Positions 34,570 to 43,891 of a stretch of 64,000 nucleotides of DNA are shown piece after piece. Made by a program: the position numbers and the translations under genes. The stretch comes from Quisquiliibacterium transsilvanicum (GTDB lineage: Bacteria; Pseudomonadota; Gammaproteobacteria; Burkholderiales; Burkholderiaceae_E). Each line of letters begins with the position of its first letter. Position 1 is the first letter of the stretch. Below the pieces are notes generated by a model, which made no database searches, was not told the DNA's origin, and worked only from the letters and a program-made list of their open reading frames with translations. The stretch lies in contig NZ_JACHGB010000004.1 in the NCBI RefSeq assembly GCF_014202215.1, positions 1-64,000 on the forward strand, in the 5' to 3' direction.

Positions 34570-35778
34570 TCAGGACGACATCAGGTTCCCGAACAGCACC
34601 CAGCGCTTGCCGTCGAAGCGCATCAGCTGCATCTGCTCGATGGTGCCGTGGTCGGTGGGCGAAGTGCTGATCCGGATGCCGGGCACCAGCGAGTCGAACT
34701 GCCAGTCCTTCGCGCTCTCCGCCGCGCGCATCAGGCCGGGCCGGGTGAGATCGTCGCCGCAGGCCTCGAGCAGGCGGTGCATGAAGCTGGCGATGTAATA
34801 CCCGGTGACGTTGAACACGTCGGTCTTGTTGCCGGCCGGGTAGTACTTGTCCATGAAGGCGTGCCAGCGCAGCATGCCTTCGTCCTTGGCCCAGGTCGGA
34901 TCGGTCGGGTCCTTCATGTAGGCGGCGCTGATCGCGCCCACCGCGTATTCAGGACCTGCCGGCTGGATCACCGTGCCGATCGAGTTGGCGATGTTGGTCA
35001 GCACCAGCAGCGGCTTCCAGGCGAGCTCGCCCATCCGGCGCACTGCCTGCGCGGCGAACTTGGGCACTGCCGCGACGATCAGCACGTTCGCCCCTGACGA
35101 TTGAAGTTGCAGGATCTGCGCGTTGACGGTGGGGTCGGTGACCTCGTATGACACCTCGGCTGCGATGTGCTTCTTGCCGGCCGCGCCGAGGCCCTGGTGC
35201 AGGCCCTTCAGGTAGTCCCGGCCCAGGTCGTCGTTCTGGTAGAGCACGCCGATCTTCGCGTTCGGGTTCTGCGCCAGGATGTATTTGGCGTAGATCGAAG
35301 CCTCGGTGTCGTAGGTGGGGAGGGCGGTCACCGTCATCGGATAGGCGGCGGTATCCAGCCACTTGCTCGCGCCGCTGGAGATCAGCAGCTGCGGTACCTT
35401 GTTCTGGTTGAGGTAGCGCGCCACCGCCGAATTTCCCGCGGTGCCGAGCAGGCCGAACACCGCCATCACCTCGTCCTGCTCGACCAGCCGGCGAATCATC
35501 TCCACCGTCTTCGGCGGCGTGTAGCCGTCGTCAAGGCTGATCAGCCGGACCTTCCGGCCCTTGATTCCGCCGTTGGCGTTGACCATGTCGAAGTAGGCCA
35601 CCTCGGCGCGGCCGATCGTGCCGTAGGCGGAGGCGCCGCCGGAGTAGGGCTGGGTCTGGCCGAGGACGATCTCCTTGTCGCTCGCGCCGGGGCCGTACTT
35701 GGGCGCGGCCAAGGCGGGCGTCGAGGCGAGTGCGCCCAGCAGGGCCAGGCTGAGGTTGCGGCGGGTCAGGTCGGTCAT
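34570..35778 (-). CDS. ABC transporter substrate-binding protein (branched-chain amino acid type)
   Basis: 402 residues: leader TRRNLSLALLGALASTPALAAP (twin-arginine-like), then the type I periplasmic-binding fold with EIVLGQTQPYSGGASAYG, VRLISLDDGYTPPKTVEMIRRLVEQDEVMAV and VLYQNDDLGRDYLKGLHQGLG. This is the LivJ-like receptor family used for amino acids and aromatic acids. No permease or ATPase genes are next to it, so it is an orphan receptor. ATG 35778. Confidence 0.88.
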   Translation of the reverse strand: MTDLTRRNLSLALLGALASTPALAAPKYGPGASDKEIVLGQTQPYSGGASAYGTIGRAEVAYFDMVNANGGIKGRKVRLISLDDGYTPPKTVEMIRRLVEQDEVMAVFGLLGTAGNSAVARYLNQNKVPQLLISSGASKWLDTAAYPMTVTALPTYDTEASIYAKYILAQNPNAKIGVLYQNDDLGRDYLKGLHQGLGAAGKKHIAAEVSYEVTDPTVNAQILQLQSSGANVLIVAAVPKFAAQAVRRMGELAWKPLLVLTNIANSIGTVIQPAGPEYAVGAISAAYMKDPTDPTWAKDEGMLRWHAFMDKYYPAGNKTDVFNVTGYYIASFMHRLLEACGDDLTRPGLMRAAESAKDWQFDSLVPGIRISTSPTDHGTIEQMQLMRFDGKRWVLFGNLMSS

Positions 35779-35929
35779 CGTTCTGTCCTTCTCGTGATTC
35801 GTCGTTCGGATGGCCGATAGTGCACCAGCGCTTGCCGAGGTTCCGAGCCGTCCGGCGCACGGGCTGCCGTGGAGGCGAAAAACGGTCTGCCGCCGCGGGC
35901 CGGGGCCGGCACTCGATGCGCCGTCACCC

Positions 35930-35935
35930 TAAAAT
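35930..35935 (+). promoter_or_regulatory. -10-like element TAAAATCC before the OYE gene
   Basis: CCCTAAAATCCGCC at 35928 lies 72 bases before the start at 36002 and matches the other TAAAATC elements in the window. Confidence 0.4.
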
Positions 35936-36001
35936 CCGCCAGCACCGCGGGCCTGGAATCGGGCCCGGACACCGGCAACCTCATCAGGCCAGGATACTTT
36001 C

Positions 36002-37084
36002 ATGACCCAGAACCTCTCGGATGCCGTCACCCTCCGCCGCGGCCCGGCGATCAAGAACCGCTTCATGCTGGCGCCGCTGACCAACTTCCAGAGCAACGCC
36101 GACGGCACGCTCAGCGATGACGAGTACAACTGGCTGGTCAAGCGCGCCACCGGCGGCTTCGGCCTGACGATGACCTGCGCGGCGCACGTGCAGGCCAGCG
36201 GCCAGGGCTTTCCCGGCCAGCTGGGCATCTGGTCGGACAAGCACCTGCCGGGGCTCGAGCGCCTCGCCAAGGGCATCCGCGCCGAAGGCAGCGTGAGCTC
36301 GGTCCAGGTTCAGCACTCGGGTTTGCGCGCCGATCCCAAGCTTTCGGGCCTGCCGCGGGTGGCGCCCTGGGACGACGCCGAGAGCGGCGCGCGCGCGCTC
36401 AGCACAGGCGAGGTGGAGCAGCTCGTCGAGGACTTCATCGCAGCCTCGCTGCGCGCGGAGCGGGCGGGTTTCGACGGCGTCGAGCTGCACGGCGCGCATG
36501 GCTACCTGCTGTGCGAATTCCTCGATCCGCAGCACAACCTGCGCACTGACCGTTACGGCGGCTCGTTCGAGAACCGCACGCGCGTCTTCTGGGAGATCAT
36601 CGACGGCATTCGTGCCCGCGCCGGCAAGGACTTCCAGGTGGGCGTGCGGATCTCGCCGGAGCGCTTCGACATCGATATCGGCGAGGCGCTCGTGTTCGCG
36701 CGTCAGCTGATGACCTGCGGAAAGATCGACTACCTCGACATGTCGCTGTGGGACTGCTTCAAGGAGCCGATGGATCCGGCCTACCAGGGCCGGCCGCTGA
36801 TCGACCTGTTCACCGAACTCGAGCGTGGCGGCACGCCGCTGGGCGTGGCCGGCAAGATCATGGACGCCGCCACCGCGCAGAAGTGCCTGGAGCACGGCGC
36901 CGACTTCGTGCTGATCGGCCGCGGCGCGATCCTGCACCACGACTTTCCCAAGCGTGCGATCGCCGACTCGGCGTTTCGCTCGGTCGAGCGCCCGGTCACC
37001 CGCGAGCACCTGCGCAACGAGGGGCTGGGACCGGCCTTCGTCGACTACATGGCGACCGGGTGGAAGGGCTTCGTGGCGGACTGA
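36002..37084 (+). CDS. Old-yellow-enzyme family NADH:flavin oxidoreductase
   Basis: 360 residues of the FMN TIM-barrel family: NRFMLAPLTNFQSNADG near the start, then the signature HGAHGYLLCEFLDPQHNLRTDRYGG with its following SFENR, and GVAGKIMDAATAQKCLEHGADFVLIGRG for the C-terminal phosphate loop. It reduces activated C=C bonds or nitro groups; no 4Fe-4S Cys cluster of dienoyl-CoA reductases is seen, so it is the short form. AGGA lies before ATG 36002. It converges with the amidohydrolase (4 bases). Confidence 0.9.
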   Translation: MTQNLSDAVTLRRGPAIKNRFMLAPLTNFQSNADGTLSDDEYNWLVKRATGGFGLTMTCAAHVQASGQGFPGQLGIWSDKHLPGLERLAKGIRAEGSVSSVQVQHSGLRADPKLSGLPRVAPWDDAESGARALSTGEVEQLVEDFIAASLRAERAGFDGVELHGAHGYLLCEFLDPQHNLRTDRYGGSFENRTRVFWEIIDGIRARAGKDFQVGVRISPERFDIDIGEALVFARQLMTCGKIDYLDMSLWDCFKEPMDPAYQGRPLIDLFTELERGGTPLGVAGKIMDAATAQKCLEHGADFVLIGRGAILHHDFPKRAIADSAFRSVERPVTREHLRNEGLGPAFVDYMATGWKGFVAD

Positions 37085-37088
37085 TGCT

Positions 37089-38282
37089 TCAGGCCGCCGC
37101 CGTCAGGTGCGCCGGGCGCCGCAGTTCGGGCGCCAGCGCCGGCCCCATCATGTCGATGAAGTTTTCGCTGTAGAAGCGCCGGCGCTGCTCCGCGGTGCAG
37201 TCGGCGAGCACCTCGTCGAAGCGCTTGATCGGATGGCGTCCGCCTTCCACGTGGGGATAGTCGGACGAGAACATGCAGACCTCGTCGCCGGCGTTGGCGA
37301 TGATCCAGCCGGCGTCCTCGTGCGGGTAGGGCGCCACGCGGAACTGGCGCCGCACGATTTCCGAGGGTTTCGCCGACAGCCTGCGCAGGCGCTCCTCGTT
37401 CTTCATGAAGGCGTGCGCAGCGGAGTCCATCGAGCGCATCCAGCCGGGCACCCAGGAGGCGCCCAGCTCGATCGCGCCCCATTTGAGCCGCGGGAAGCGG
37501 TCGAGCACCCCGTCGAAGATCAGCGTGGCCAGCGTCTGCATGGCTGCGTTGGGAATCGGCATGTAGCTGACCGAGGTGAAGTTGTCGTCGCCGCCGTGGA
37601 AATCGGGCACCGGCGGCAGGCCGTTCTCCTTGTAGACCGGGTTCAGTTTCTCCTCGCCGCCCACGTGAAGGACCACCGGGATCCCGGCCTCCTGGGCCAT
37701 CGCCCAGACCGGGTCGAGGCCGACGTGGCTCGGCGCATGGTGGCGCGGGCACAGCGACGGGATCATCAGCGCCTTGGCGCCGAACCGGATCGCGTCGCGG
37801 GCGCTTTCGATCGAGCGTTCGATGTCCTCCAGCGGCACGTAGGCGGTGGCGAGCAGGCGCCGGTCCGCCGAGCAGAAGTCGGTCATCATCCGATTGTGCG
37901 CGCTGGCCGCGCCGTAGCAGAGCTCCATGTCCTCGCCCTGGTCCAGGCCGAAGTTCCCCAGGCAGAAGGTGGTGAACACCAGCTGGCTGGCGAAGCCGAG
38001 CAGGTCCAGCGCTTCCGGGCGGTCTTCGCGCAGGAAGGCGCCATGAGCCTCGAAGTTCTTCCGCAGCAGCAGGTTGGCCGCCACGCCCGCGCGGAACTCC
38101 GGGTCGGCGTGCGCCTCGGCCGAGCGGCCCGGGCGCAGGCCGCGCCGTTTCACTGCCTGGTAGGCCGGCAGCGCGTGGAAGCGTTCCAGCAGGCGTCTGT
38201 CGAAGTACGGATCCAGGCAGTCGTCGAGCTCCATCAGGTGGCTGTCGGCGTCGTGGATGAGGCGGTCGTTCGCGTAGGGCAT
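37089..38282 (-). CDS. Amidohydrolase (ACMSD-like TIM barrel)
   Basis: 397 residues of the amidohydrolase-2 family: DADSHLMELDDCLDPYFD at the N-terminus, HAPSHVGLDPVWAMAQEAGIPVVLHVGG in the middle, and FSSDYPHVEGGRHPIKRFDEVL, the usual Asp-containing end of metal-dependent decarboxylases/hydrolases. It may cleave or decarboxylate a ring-derived acid. ATG 38282 has AGGAG eight bases upstream; the frame from 38312 is rejected. Confidence 0.85.
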   Translation of the reverse strand: MPYANDRLIHDADSHLMELDDCLDPYFDRRLLERFHALPAYQAVKRRGLRPGRSAEAHADPEFRAGVAANLLLRKNFEAHGAFLREDRPEALDLLGFASQLVFTTFCLGNFGLDQGEDMELCYGAASAHNRMMTDFCSADRRLLATAYVPLEDIERSIESARDAIRFGAKALMIPSLCPRHHAPSHVGLDPVWAMAQEAGIPVVLHVGGEEKLNPVYKENGLPPVPDFHGGDDNFTSVSYMPIPNAAMQTLATLIFDGVLDRFPRLKWGAIELGASWVPGWMRSMDSAAHAFMKNEERLRRLSAKPSEIVRRQFRVAPYPHEDAGWIIANAGDEVCMFSSDYPHVEGGRHPIKRFDEVLADCTAEQRRRFYSENFIDMMGPALAPELRRPAHLTAAA

Positions 38283-38393
38283 GGCGGGCTCCTGGGCGGC
38301 AAGTGGATTCAAGCGAACGCTAACCCGTGGACCGCCGTCCTGCCGATGGTGCGCGCAGGGACGACGTTTCGAAATGAGGCGGATCCCGGAGCG

Positions 38394-39581
38394 TCAACCC
38401 TCGAAGAGCGCTACCCCCACCAATGTGTCCAGCGCCTGCTCGCTGGACACATCGCTGAACTGGGTGACCGGATCGAGCACCGCACGCAGCGTGGGCAGGT
38501 CGGTGGTGCTCTGGTTCAGCACCTCGGTGTAGTACTTCGACACCTGGATCTGGTTGTGGAACTGCAGCGCAGTGCCGCCCCAGACGGGGTCGTCGTAGGC
38601 CTTGGCTCCCAGGTTGCCGAACACCGTGTGGATCATCTGGCCCATGGTCCAGCCGATGTCCAACGCTCCCTGGATGTCGGCGGCGGCCTCGGCCCGGGCC
38701 TGCGGGCTGGCGCTGTCCTTGATGATGTTCTCGGCCAGCGCCACGCCCAGCTGCGCGTTGCTCAGCGTTGCGGGATAGACCTCGGTGAACTGCGACTTGC
38801 TGGTGAAGACGTCGACGATCTGCCGCACGCTCATGCCGAAGCGCGAGGCGTCGGCCAGCTGGTCCATGTAGGTGACGCCCGGCGCCGCATCGAAGGCCAC
38901 GATGAAGAAATGCCAGAGCGCCTCGGGCAGGTCAGCGTAGCTGCCGTGTTCACGCGACTCCACTGGCACGGTGCGGTCGGCGAACTGCAGGCGCTCGACG
39001 TTCACTGCGACGTCGGTTCCATCGCTGCCGGTGCGGGCGGAGACGATCCAATCACTGCCGGGGCGGCTCACCTGGTAGTTGGCAGCAATGCCGGTCCAGG
39101 CCGCCGTGTCGGTGCCGGCGCCTCCGTCGATCAGGTCGTTGCCGGCCCCCCCGATTAATACGTCGTCGCCGGAGTTTCCATAGAGGACGTCGTTGCCGGC
39201 GTTTCCATGGAGGATGTCGCTGCCCGTGTAGCCCTTGATGACGTCGTGCTGCGGGGAGCCGTTCAGGGTATCGGCTCCAGAAAGTGCGTACGCTAGAACC
39301 CCCTGCATATTCCCCGACTGGACGTAGCTGGCCACTGTCACGGCGCTAAGGCTCGTGCCGCCGATCTCGTAGATCTTCGTGCCGAATTCGTAGTAGTTCG
39401 TGGAGGTGACCGTCCCACCGATCACCGCATAGGGGCTGTAGGTGAATCCGTAGCCGTAGTAGTTCTGGACGGAGCCTCCGCTGGCCACCTGGATGTGGTT
39501 CGACGTGGCAATGGTGATCGTCCCGTACCAGACCTGCGCGTTCTCCATATTGGTGCTGGTGTATGCCGTACCGACTGCCAT
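38394..39581 (-). CDS. RTX-type calcium-binding protein with DUF4214 domain
   Basis: 395 residues. No classical signal peptide. After an N-terminal Tyr/Thr-rich beta region, residues ~118-150 hold RTX nonapeptides (GNAGNDVLY, GNSGDDVLI, GGAGNDLID, GGAGTD). The C-terminal ~130 residues match DUF4214 (ALWHFFIVAFDAAPGVTYMDQLAD, VYPATLSNAQLGVALAENIIKD), a domain found in many proteobacterial secreted proteins. Type I secretion is inferred from RTX repeats and lack of leader, but no secretion genes are adjacent. ATG 39581 has AGGAG upstream. Confidence 0.82.
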   Translation of the reverse strand: MAVGTAYTSTNMENAQVWYGTITIATSNHIQVASGGSVQNYYGYGFTYSPYAVIGGTVTSTNYYEFGTKIYEIGGTSLSAVTVASYVQSGNMQGVLAYALSGADTLNGSPQHDVIKGYTGSDILHGNAGNDVLYGNSGDDVLIGGAGNDLIDGGAGTDTAAWTGIAANYQVSRPGSDWIVSARTGSDGTDVAVNVERLQFADRTVPVESREHGSYADLPEALWHFFIVAFDAAPGVTYMDQLADASRFGMSVRQIVDVFTSKSQFTEVYPATLSNAQLGVALAENIIKDSASPQARAEAAADIQGALDIGWTMGQMIHTVFGNLGAKAYDDPVWGGTALQFHNQIQVSKYYTEVLNQSTTDLPTLRAVLDPVTQFSDVSSEQALDTLVGVALFEG

Positions 39582-39888
39582 AAGGTGCTCCTCATTTTGC
39601 CAGGTTGAAGCATCGAAGCTCGAATGCCTTCGGGGCCCCGCAGTATCGACAACTTGGGTCGTCGAGATTGCAATCTAGCAGAGGAGCGGCGCTTCGGACG
39701 GTTCCGTCGGTAAGCGCGGAGCGCTGCCTGCGCGTGGTGTCGGGCAGCGCTGCGCGCTTCGTTGACGTGCCGCGTGACGGCAGCAAGAATGACCGCACGT
39801 GGCATGTACTTGACTGAGCAGCAGAATCCGCACGCTGGGTTCCGCAGCGGCGAGGCAAGCGGACCCCGAGCGAAAACAGGAGAGCACG
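39582..39888. other. Intergenic region between the RTX gene and the lectin-like pseudogene
   Basis: 307 bases that should contain divergent promoters for the RTX gene and the lipoprotein relic. I see no strong promoter, repeat or RNA. GAGCGCTGCCTG and CGGGCAGCGCTG near 39720-39756 form an imperfect hairpin. Confidence 0.35.
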
Positions 39889-40469
39889 ATGAAGAGGACG
39901 ATTGGAACCACTGCCTTGGCCGCGGTCGGCATGGCGTTGGCCGGCTGCGCCACCGGTCCCACCGGGCCGGGCCCGCAGGCGCCGGCGAACGCGTCTGGCG
40001 CGCCTACCTGAGCACGCAGGCGACGGGCCTCGCCGACCCCGGCTTCGTCAATGCGCGCGACCGGATCGGCCCGGGGCCCTGGCGCAATGCGATGGGGGTG
40101 CTCGTCGCGAACAGCGTCGAGGATCTCCACTCGCCCTCCAGCAACCTGACCAAGGACACGGCGCTCGACGAGCGGGGCCGGCCCGTGAAGGGTCGCACCG
40201 ACCAGCCCATGGAGCACGACATCCTCACCGGCTCGCGTCCGGATGGCACCGCCTTTCCGGGCGCGCCCTTCGCCGACATGAGCTGCGGCAACTGGACGAA
40301 GAGCGGCCCGGACGGTTCGGCGATGACCGGCCATCACGATCGCGCCGGTCCGATCGCGGCCTCGTGGGCAACTTCGTGGAACTCTTCGCATCCAACGCGC
40401 GGCTGCCATCCCGAAGGGCTGCGCAGTACCGGCGGCGCCGGCCTCTTCTACTGCTTCGCCGTGAAGTGA
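39889..40469 (+). pseudogene. Frameshifted lectin/endostatin-like lipoprotein gene
   Basis: ATG 39889 (AGGAGAG upstream) opens MKRTIGTTALAAVGMALAGC, a clear lipoprotein leader, but this frame stops at 40010. From about 39990 another frame encodes the family body: RVWRAYLSTQATG, NARDRIGPGPW, LTKDTALDERG, HDILTGSRPDGTAF, CGNWTKSGPDGSAMTGHHDR and RSTGGAGLFYCFA, ending at TGA 40469. In intact relatives (as I remember them) about 30-40 residues with a GADAHC-type motif separate leader and WRAYLST; here that part is gone. The simplest reading is an out-of-frame internal deletion, making the protein non-functional unless frameshifting or an assembly error is involved. Confidence 0.72.
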
Positions 40470-40498
40470 CGCGCGATCCTGAAGCCCGGAGCCCCACT

Positions 40499-41305
40499 TT
40501 GACCGCATCTGCCGCACCCACCGCCGCCTACACCGCGCTCGACGCGGGCGACTATCTCTCCAGCACGCTCACGAGGGGGCCCTGGGATCCCGCCCACCAG
40601 CATGCCGGACCACCGATCGCTCTGGTGTGCCGGGCCGTGGAGCAGGCCGCGCACCAGCACGGCCTCACGCACATCGCGCGGCTCACCGCCAACCTGCTGC
40701 GTCCGGTGCCGATCGGCAAGCTGATCGTCGAGGTGATGACCGACTACGTGGGCCGCAACGCCGGGCACTTCTCCGCGCACCTGATGGCGGGCGACAAGGA
40801 CGTGGCCAGGTTCACCGCGCTGGCGCAGCGCGAGACGCCGCTCGAACTGCCGCAGGAACTTGCCGGCCATCCGCTGCCGATGGCGCCGCTCGCGCCCGAT
40901 GAGTCCCCGGCGGCGAGCTTCCCCTTCGCGGGCCGGCAGGTGGGGTACGCGGACCTGGTCGAAACCCGGCTGGCGCGCGGAAAGTTCTGGAACGGCCCCT
41001 GCGCGGTGTGGTTCCGCCTGCGCCATCCGCTGGTCGAGGGGGAGGAGCCGAGCCCCTACCAGCGGGTGGCGGTGGCGGCGGATTCCGGCAACGGAGTGAG
41101 CGCCATCCTCGACTACGAGCGCTACCTCTTCGTCAATTCCGACCTCACCATCAACCTGCTGCGGCGGCCGGTGGGCGAATGGATCTGCCTGGATGCGCGC
41201 ACCTGCCTGGGCAGTGACGGCGGCGGCCTCGCGGAGTCTGCGCTCTATGACGAGCTGGGCTTCGTGGGCCGCGCGACGCAGAGCCTGGCGGTGCGGGCGC
41301 GCTGA
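40499..41305 (+). CDS. Acyl-CoA thioesterase-like (hotdog) protein
   Basis: 268 residues of the double-hotdog thioesterase family: GPWDPAHQHAGPPIALVCRAVEQ, RLTANLLRPVPIGKLIVEV and NSDLTINLLRRPVGEWICLDART near the end. It should hydrolyse acyl-CoA esters. No ATG is usable: TTG 40499 has CGGAG seven bases upstream, and GTG 40466, overlapping the preceding stop, is an alternative. The unusual start lowers certainty of the N-terminus only. Confidence 0.8.
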   Translation: MTASAAPTAAYTALDAGDYLSSTLTRGPWDPAHQHAGPPIALVCRAVEQAAHQHGLTHIARLTANLLRPVPIGKLIVEVMTDYVGRNAGHFSAHLMAGDKDVARFTALAQRETPLELPQELAGHPLPMAPLAPDESPAASFPFAGRQVGYADLVETRLARGKFWNGPCAVWFRLRHPLVEGEEPSPYQRVAVAADSGNGVSAILDYERYLFVNSDLTINLLRRPVGEWICLDARTCLGSDGGGLAESALYDELGFVGRATQSLAVRAR

Positions 41306-41527
41306 CAAGCCGCTGCCATTTCAAACCGGTCTGCAGCCGGCGCCAGCCCGGTCGTCGACCACGAATCAAGATCTTCGAAATGGCCCGTCCGGGCGTGTTC
41401 CGGATTCAGTGCGGCCCTGGCGCCGTTTCACGCTTCGGCGTGAAGAATGCATCTCCCCTGCAAGGTCGGCAATGTCCTGTGCCGAACGAGGGCCTTCTCC
41501 AATCCGTTTCCGTCAGGACCCCATTAC

Positions 41528-42523
41528 ATGATGCTTCTCCGGAGCTCGAAACGTCGGTTGCTGCAGTGTGCGCTCGCGCTGTCGGTCATTTCCTCCAATG
41601 CCGCCTTCGCAGAGACTGCGGTCTCGTATCCGAAAGGCAACGTACCGGTTCGAATCGTCACGCCCTATGCTCCCGGGGGCGGTACCGATACCCTCGCGCG
41701 CACCCTTGCGCCGCAACTCGCCAGCGCGCTGAAGACGAGCGTGGTCGTCGAGAACAAGCCCGGTGCCGGGGGCCTGATCGGGGCGGACCATGTCGCCAAA
41801 TCGGCTCCTGACGGTCACACCATCCTGATCACCATCACCTCGCTGATCCAGGCACCCAGCATCTACACGACCGTTCCGTTCGATCCGATCAAGGACTTTG
41901 TCCCGATCGCCCTGATGGCCCGGGTTCCGCTGGTGTTTGCTGTGCGAAGTGACCTCCCAGCGAAGGACGTCAAGGAGTTCGTCCATCTCGCCAAGGCCGA
42001 TCCGCAGAAATACCCGCTGGGCAACTACGGCACCGGCACCCTGTCACACATCATGGCGTCGATGCTGACCAGCCAGGCGGGGCTGGACGCCACGCATGTT
42101 TCCTACAAAGGCATTCCGCCGCTGATCCAGGATCTGCTCGGCGGACAGATCGCCGGCGGCTTCGTCGATCTCACCACCCTTCCGCATGTGAAGTCCGGTC
42201 GGCTCAAGTATCTCGGCGTCACGGGGCCATCCCCGCTGGCGCAGATGCCTGAGTTGCAGACCCTGAACGGCCAGGGCTTCAAGGACTTCGAAGTATTCGG
42301 CTGGGCCGGCGCGTTCGTGCCGGCAGGTACGCCGAAGCCGATCGTCGAAGTGCTGGCCAGGGAGTTCACCAGGCTGATGAGCGAGCCTGAGTATCAGTCG
42401 CGCCTGAACACCCTGTCCTACCAGCCCGGCGGAATGGACCGCCAGGAGTTCGGCAGGATGCTGGGGACCGACCTGCAGATGTGGGCACGGCTGATCAAGC
42501 AGGCCAACATTCCGAAGAACTGA
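41528..42523 (+). CDS. Bug/TctC-type substrate-binding protein (third, divergent)
   Basis: 331 residues from ATG 41528, with leader RRLLQCALALSVISSNAAFAE, then VRIVTPYAPGGGTDTLARTLAP and VVENKPGAGGLIGADHV, the Bug hallmark. It is clearly distinct from the 32.4/33.5-kb pair. Two adjacent ATGs (41528 and 41531) are possible; CAGGA lies about ten bases upstream. No TctAB permease is near. It may sense or bind a carboxylate of the neighbouring acyl-CoA pathway. Confidence 0.87.
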   Translation: MMLLRSSKRRLLQCALALSVISSNAAFAETAVSYPKGNVPVRIVTPYAPGGGTDTLARTLAPQLASALKTSVVVENKPGAGGLIGADHVAKSAPDGHTILITITSLIQAPSIYTTVPFDPIKDFVPIALMARVPLVFAVRSDLPAKDVKEFVHLAKADPQKYPLGNYGTGTLSHIMASMLTSQAGLDATHVSYKGIPPLIQDLLGGQIAGGFVDLTTLPHVKSGRLKYLGVTGPSPLAQMPELQTLNGQGFKDFEVFGWAGAFVPAGTPKPIVEVLAREFTRLMSEPEYQSRLNTLSYQPGGMDRQEFGRMLGTDLQMWARLIKQANIPKN

Positions 42524-42572
42524 GCCTCGCGTCCATCGGTTCGACTGCCATTCGGAGATCGAGGGCGCGCTC

Positions 42573-43778
42573 TCAGCGCGCGCTCGATGCTGCGCCGTAC
42601 ACCTCCCGCTTGATCGCGAACGAGAACGGGTGCCAGAACGCCATCTGGCGCTGCGCCATCACGATGCCCGCCAGCCCTCGGCGGGGGTTGATCCACCAGT
42701 GGGTGCCGGCGATGCCGCCCCACTGGAACTCGCCGACCGAGTCCGGCGGGTCGATCGAGGAGGTGCCGAGCGTCACCGCGCCGCCCAGGCCGAAGGCCTT
42801 GCCCTTCGCTTCGCCCACGGTCGGGAAGCGGATGAAGGTGCCCTCGGGCAGCTGGTTGCTCATCATCAGCTCGATGGTCTCCGGCTGCAGCAGCATGGGC
42901 CCGCCCGGGATCAGGCTGCGGATCAGCGTGATCATGTCCGGCAGGCTGGACACCAGGCCGCCGCCGCCCGACAGGCGCGGCACCGGCTTGCGGTAGGCGC
43001 CGGGCCAGGGCGAATCGTCGGTGCGGGTCAGCCCGGGCTTCATCGGATCGGTCAGGCTCGCGCCCGCGTAATAGGCGACCAGCCGGTGCTGCTGGTCCTC
43101 GGGGACGACGAAGCCGGTGTCCTTCATCCCCAGCGGCCCGAAGATGCGCGCCTGCAGGAACTCGTCGAAGCGCTGCCCGCTCGCCACCTCGACCAGGCGC
43201 GAGAGCACGTCGGTGGCCACCGAGTACTCCCAGGCAGTGCCCGGGTGGAAGGACAAAGGCAGGTCGGCCAGCGTGTCCATCATGTCGGCCAGCGTGCTGG
43301 TCGGCGCCAGCACCTTGCGCCCGGTGTAGGCCGCGTACATCGTGGTGCCGGGGTCCAGCAGGCCGTAGCTGAGGCCCGAGCTGTGGCTGAGCAGGTGGCG
43401 GATGGTGATCGGGCCGCGCGCCGGCTCGGTGTCGTCGATCGAGGTGGCCCCGGGGCGCAGCACGCGGCGCGCGCCCAATTGCGGGATGTACTGCTCGATC
43501 GGGTCGTCGAGGTCGATGCGGCCTTCTTCCCAGAGCAGCATCACCGCGCACGACGTGACGAGCTTGGTGTTGGAGAAGATGCGGAACAGGTGGTCGGGCG
43601 CGAGCGGCGTGCCCGCTTCCCGGTCGGCCATGCCGACGCAGTGCAGGTCGACCAGGTCGCGCCCGTGCAGCACGGCCGAGGACACGCCGGCGAGGAGGTC
43701 GGCGTCCACCGCCTGCCGCATCGCGGCGTGGGCGGACGAGAAGTCGAAGGGGCGGGCGTCGAGGGCGGCTGCGGACAT
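42573..43778 (-). CDS. Beta-lactamase-family serine hydrolase
   Basis: 401 residues of the class-C-like/esterase EstB group: nucleophile motif SNTK at 69-72, YSV in WEYSVATDVLSRLVEV replacing the Tyr-x-Asn element, HLLSHSSGLSYG, and a C-terminal WGGIAGTHWWINP in the KTG position. No signal peptide, so a cytoplasmic esterase or lactonase is more likely than an antibiotic-resistance enzyme. ATG 43778; a 992-residue reading that extends upstream is an artefact. Confidence 0.85.
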   Translation of the reverse strand: MSAAALDARPFDFSSAHAAMRQAVDADLLAGVSSAVLHGRDLVDLHCVGMADREAGTPLAPDHLFRIFSNTKLVTSCAVMLLWEEGRIDLDDPIEQYIPQLGARRVLRPGATSIDDTEPARGPITIRHLLSHSSGLSYGLLDPGTTMYAAYTGRKVLAPTSTLADMMDTLADLPLSFHPGTAWEYSVATDVLSRLVEVASGQRFDEFLQARIFGPLGMKDTGFVVPEDQQHRLVAYYAGASLTDPMKPGLTRTDDSPWPGAYRKPVPRLSGGGGLVSSLPDMITLIRSLIPGGPMLLQPETIELMMSNQLPEGTFIRFPTVGEAKGKAFGLGGAVTLGTSSIDPPDSVGEFQWGGIAGTHWWINPRRGLAGIVMAQRQMAFWHPFSFAIKREVYGAASSAR

Positions 43779-43891
43779 CGTGGGGCGTTCTCCTGTCGAA
43801 GCGACGACGATATCCACGGGGACAGCCGGTGTCGACCGCGCAGGCGCTGCCGGGCGCCTGACGGTTCCGGAAACCCGCGCGAGCCCGGATC

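Noticed and set aside
42573-43778. Antibiotic-resistance beta-lactamase
   Set aside because: No signal peptide and an esterase-type motif set; no resistance context.
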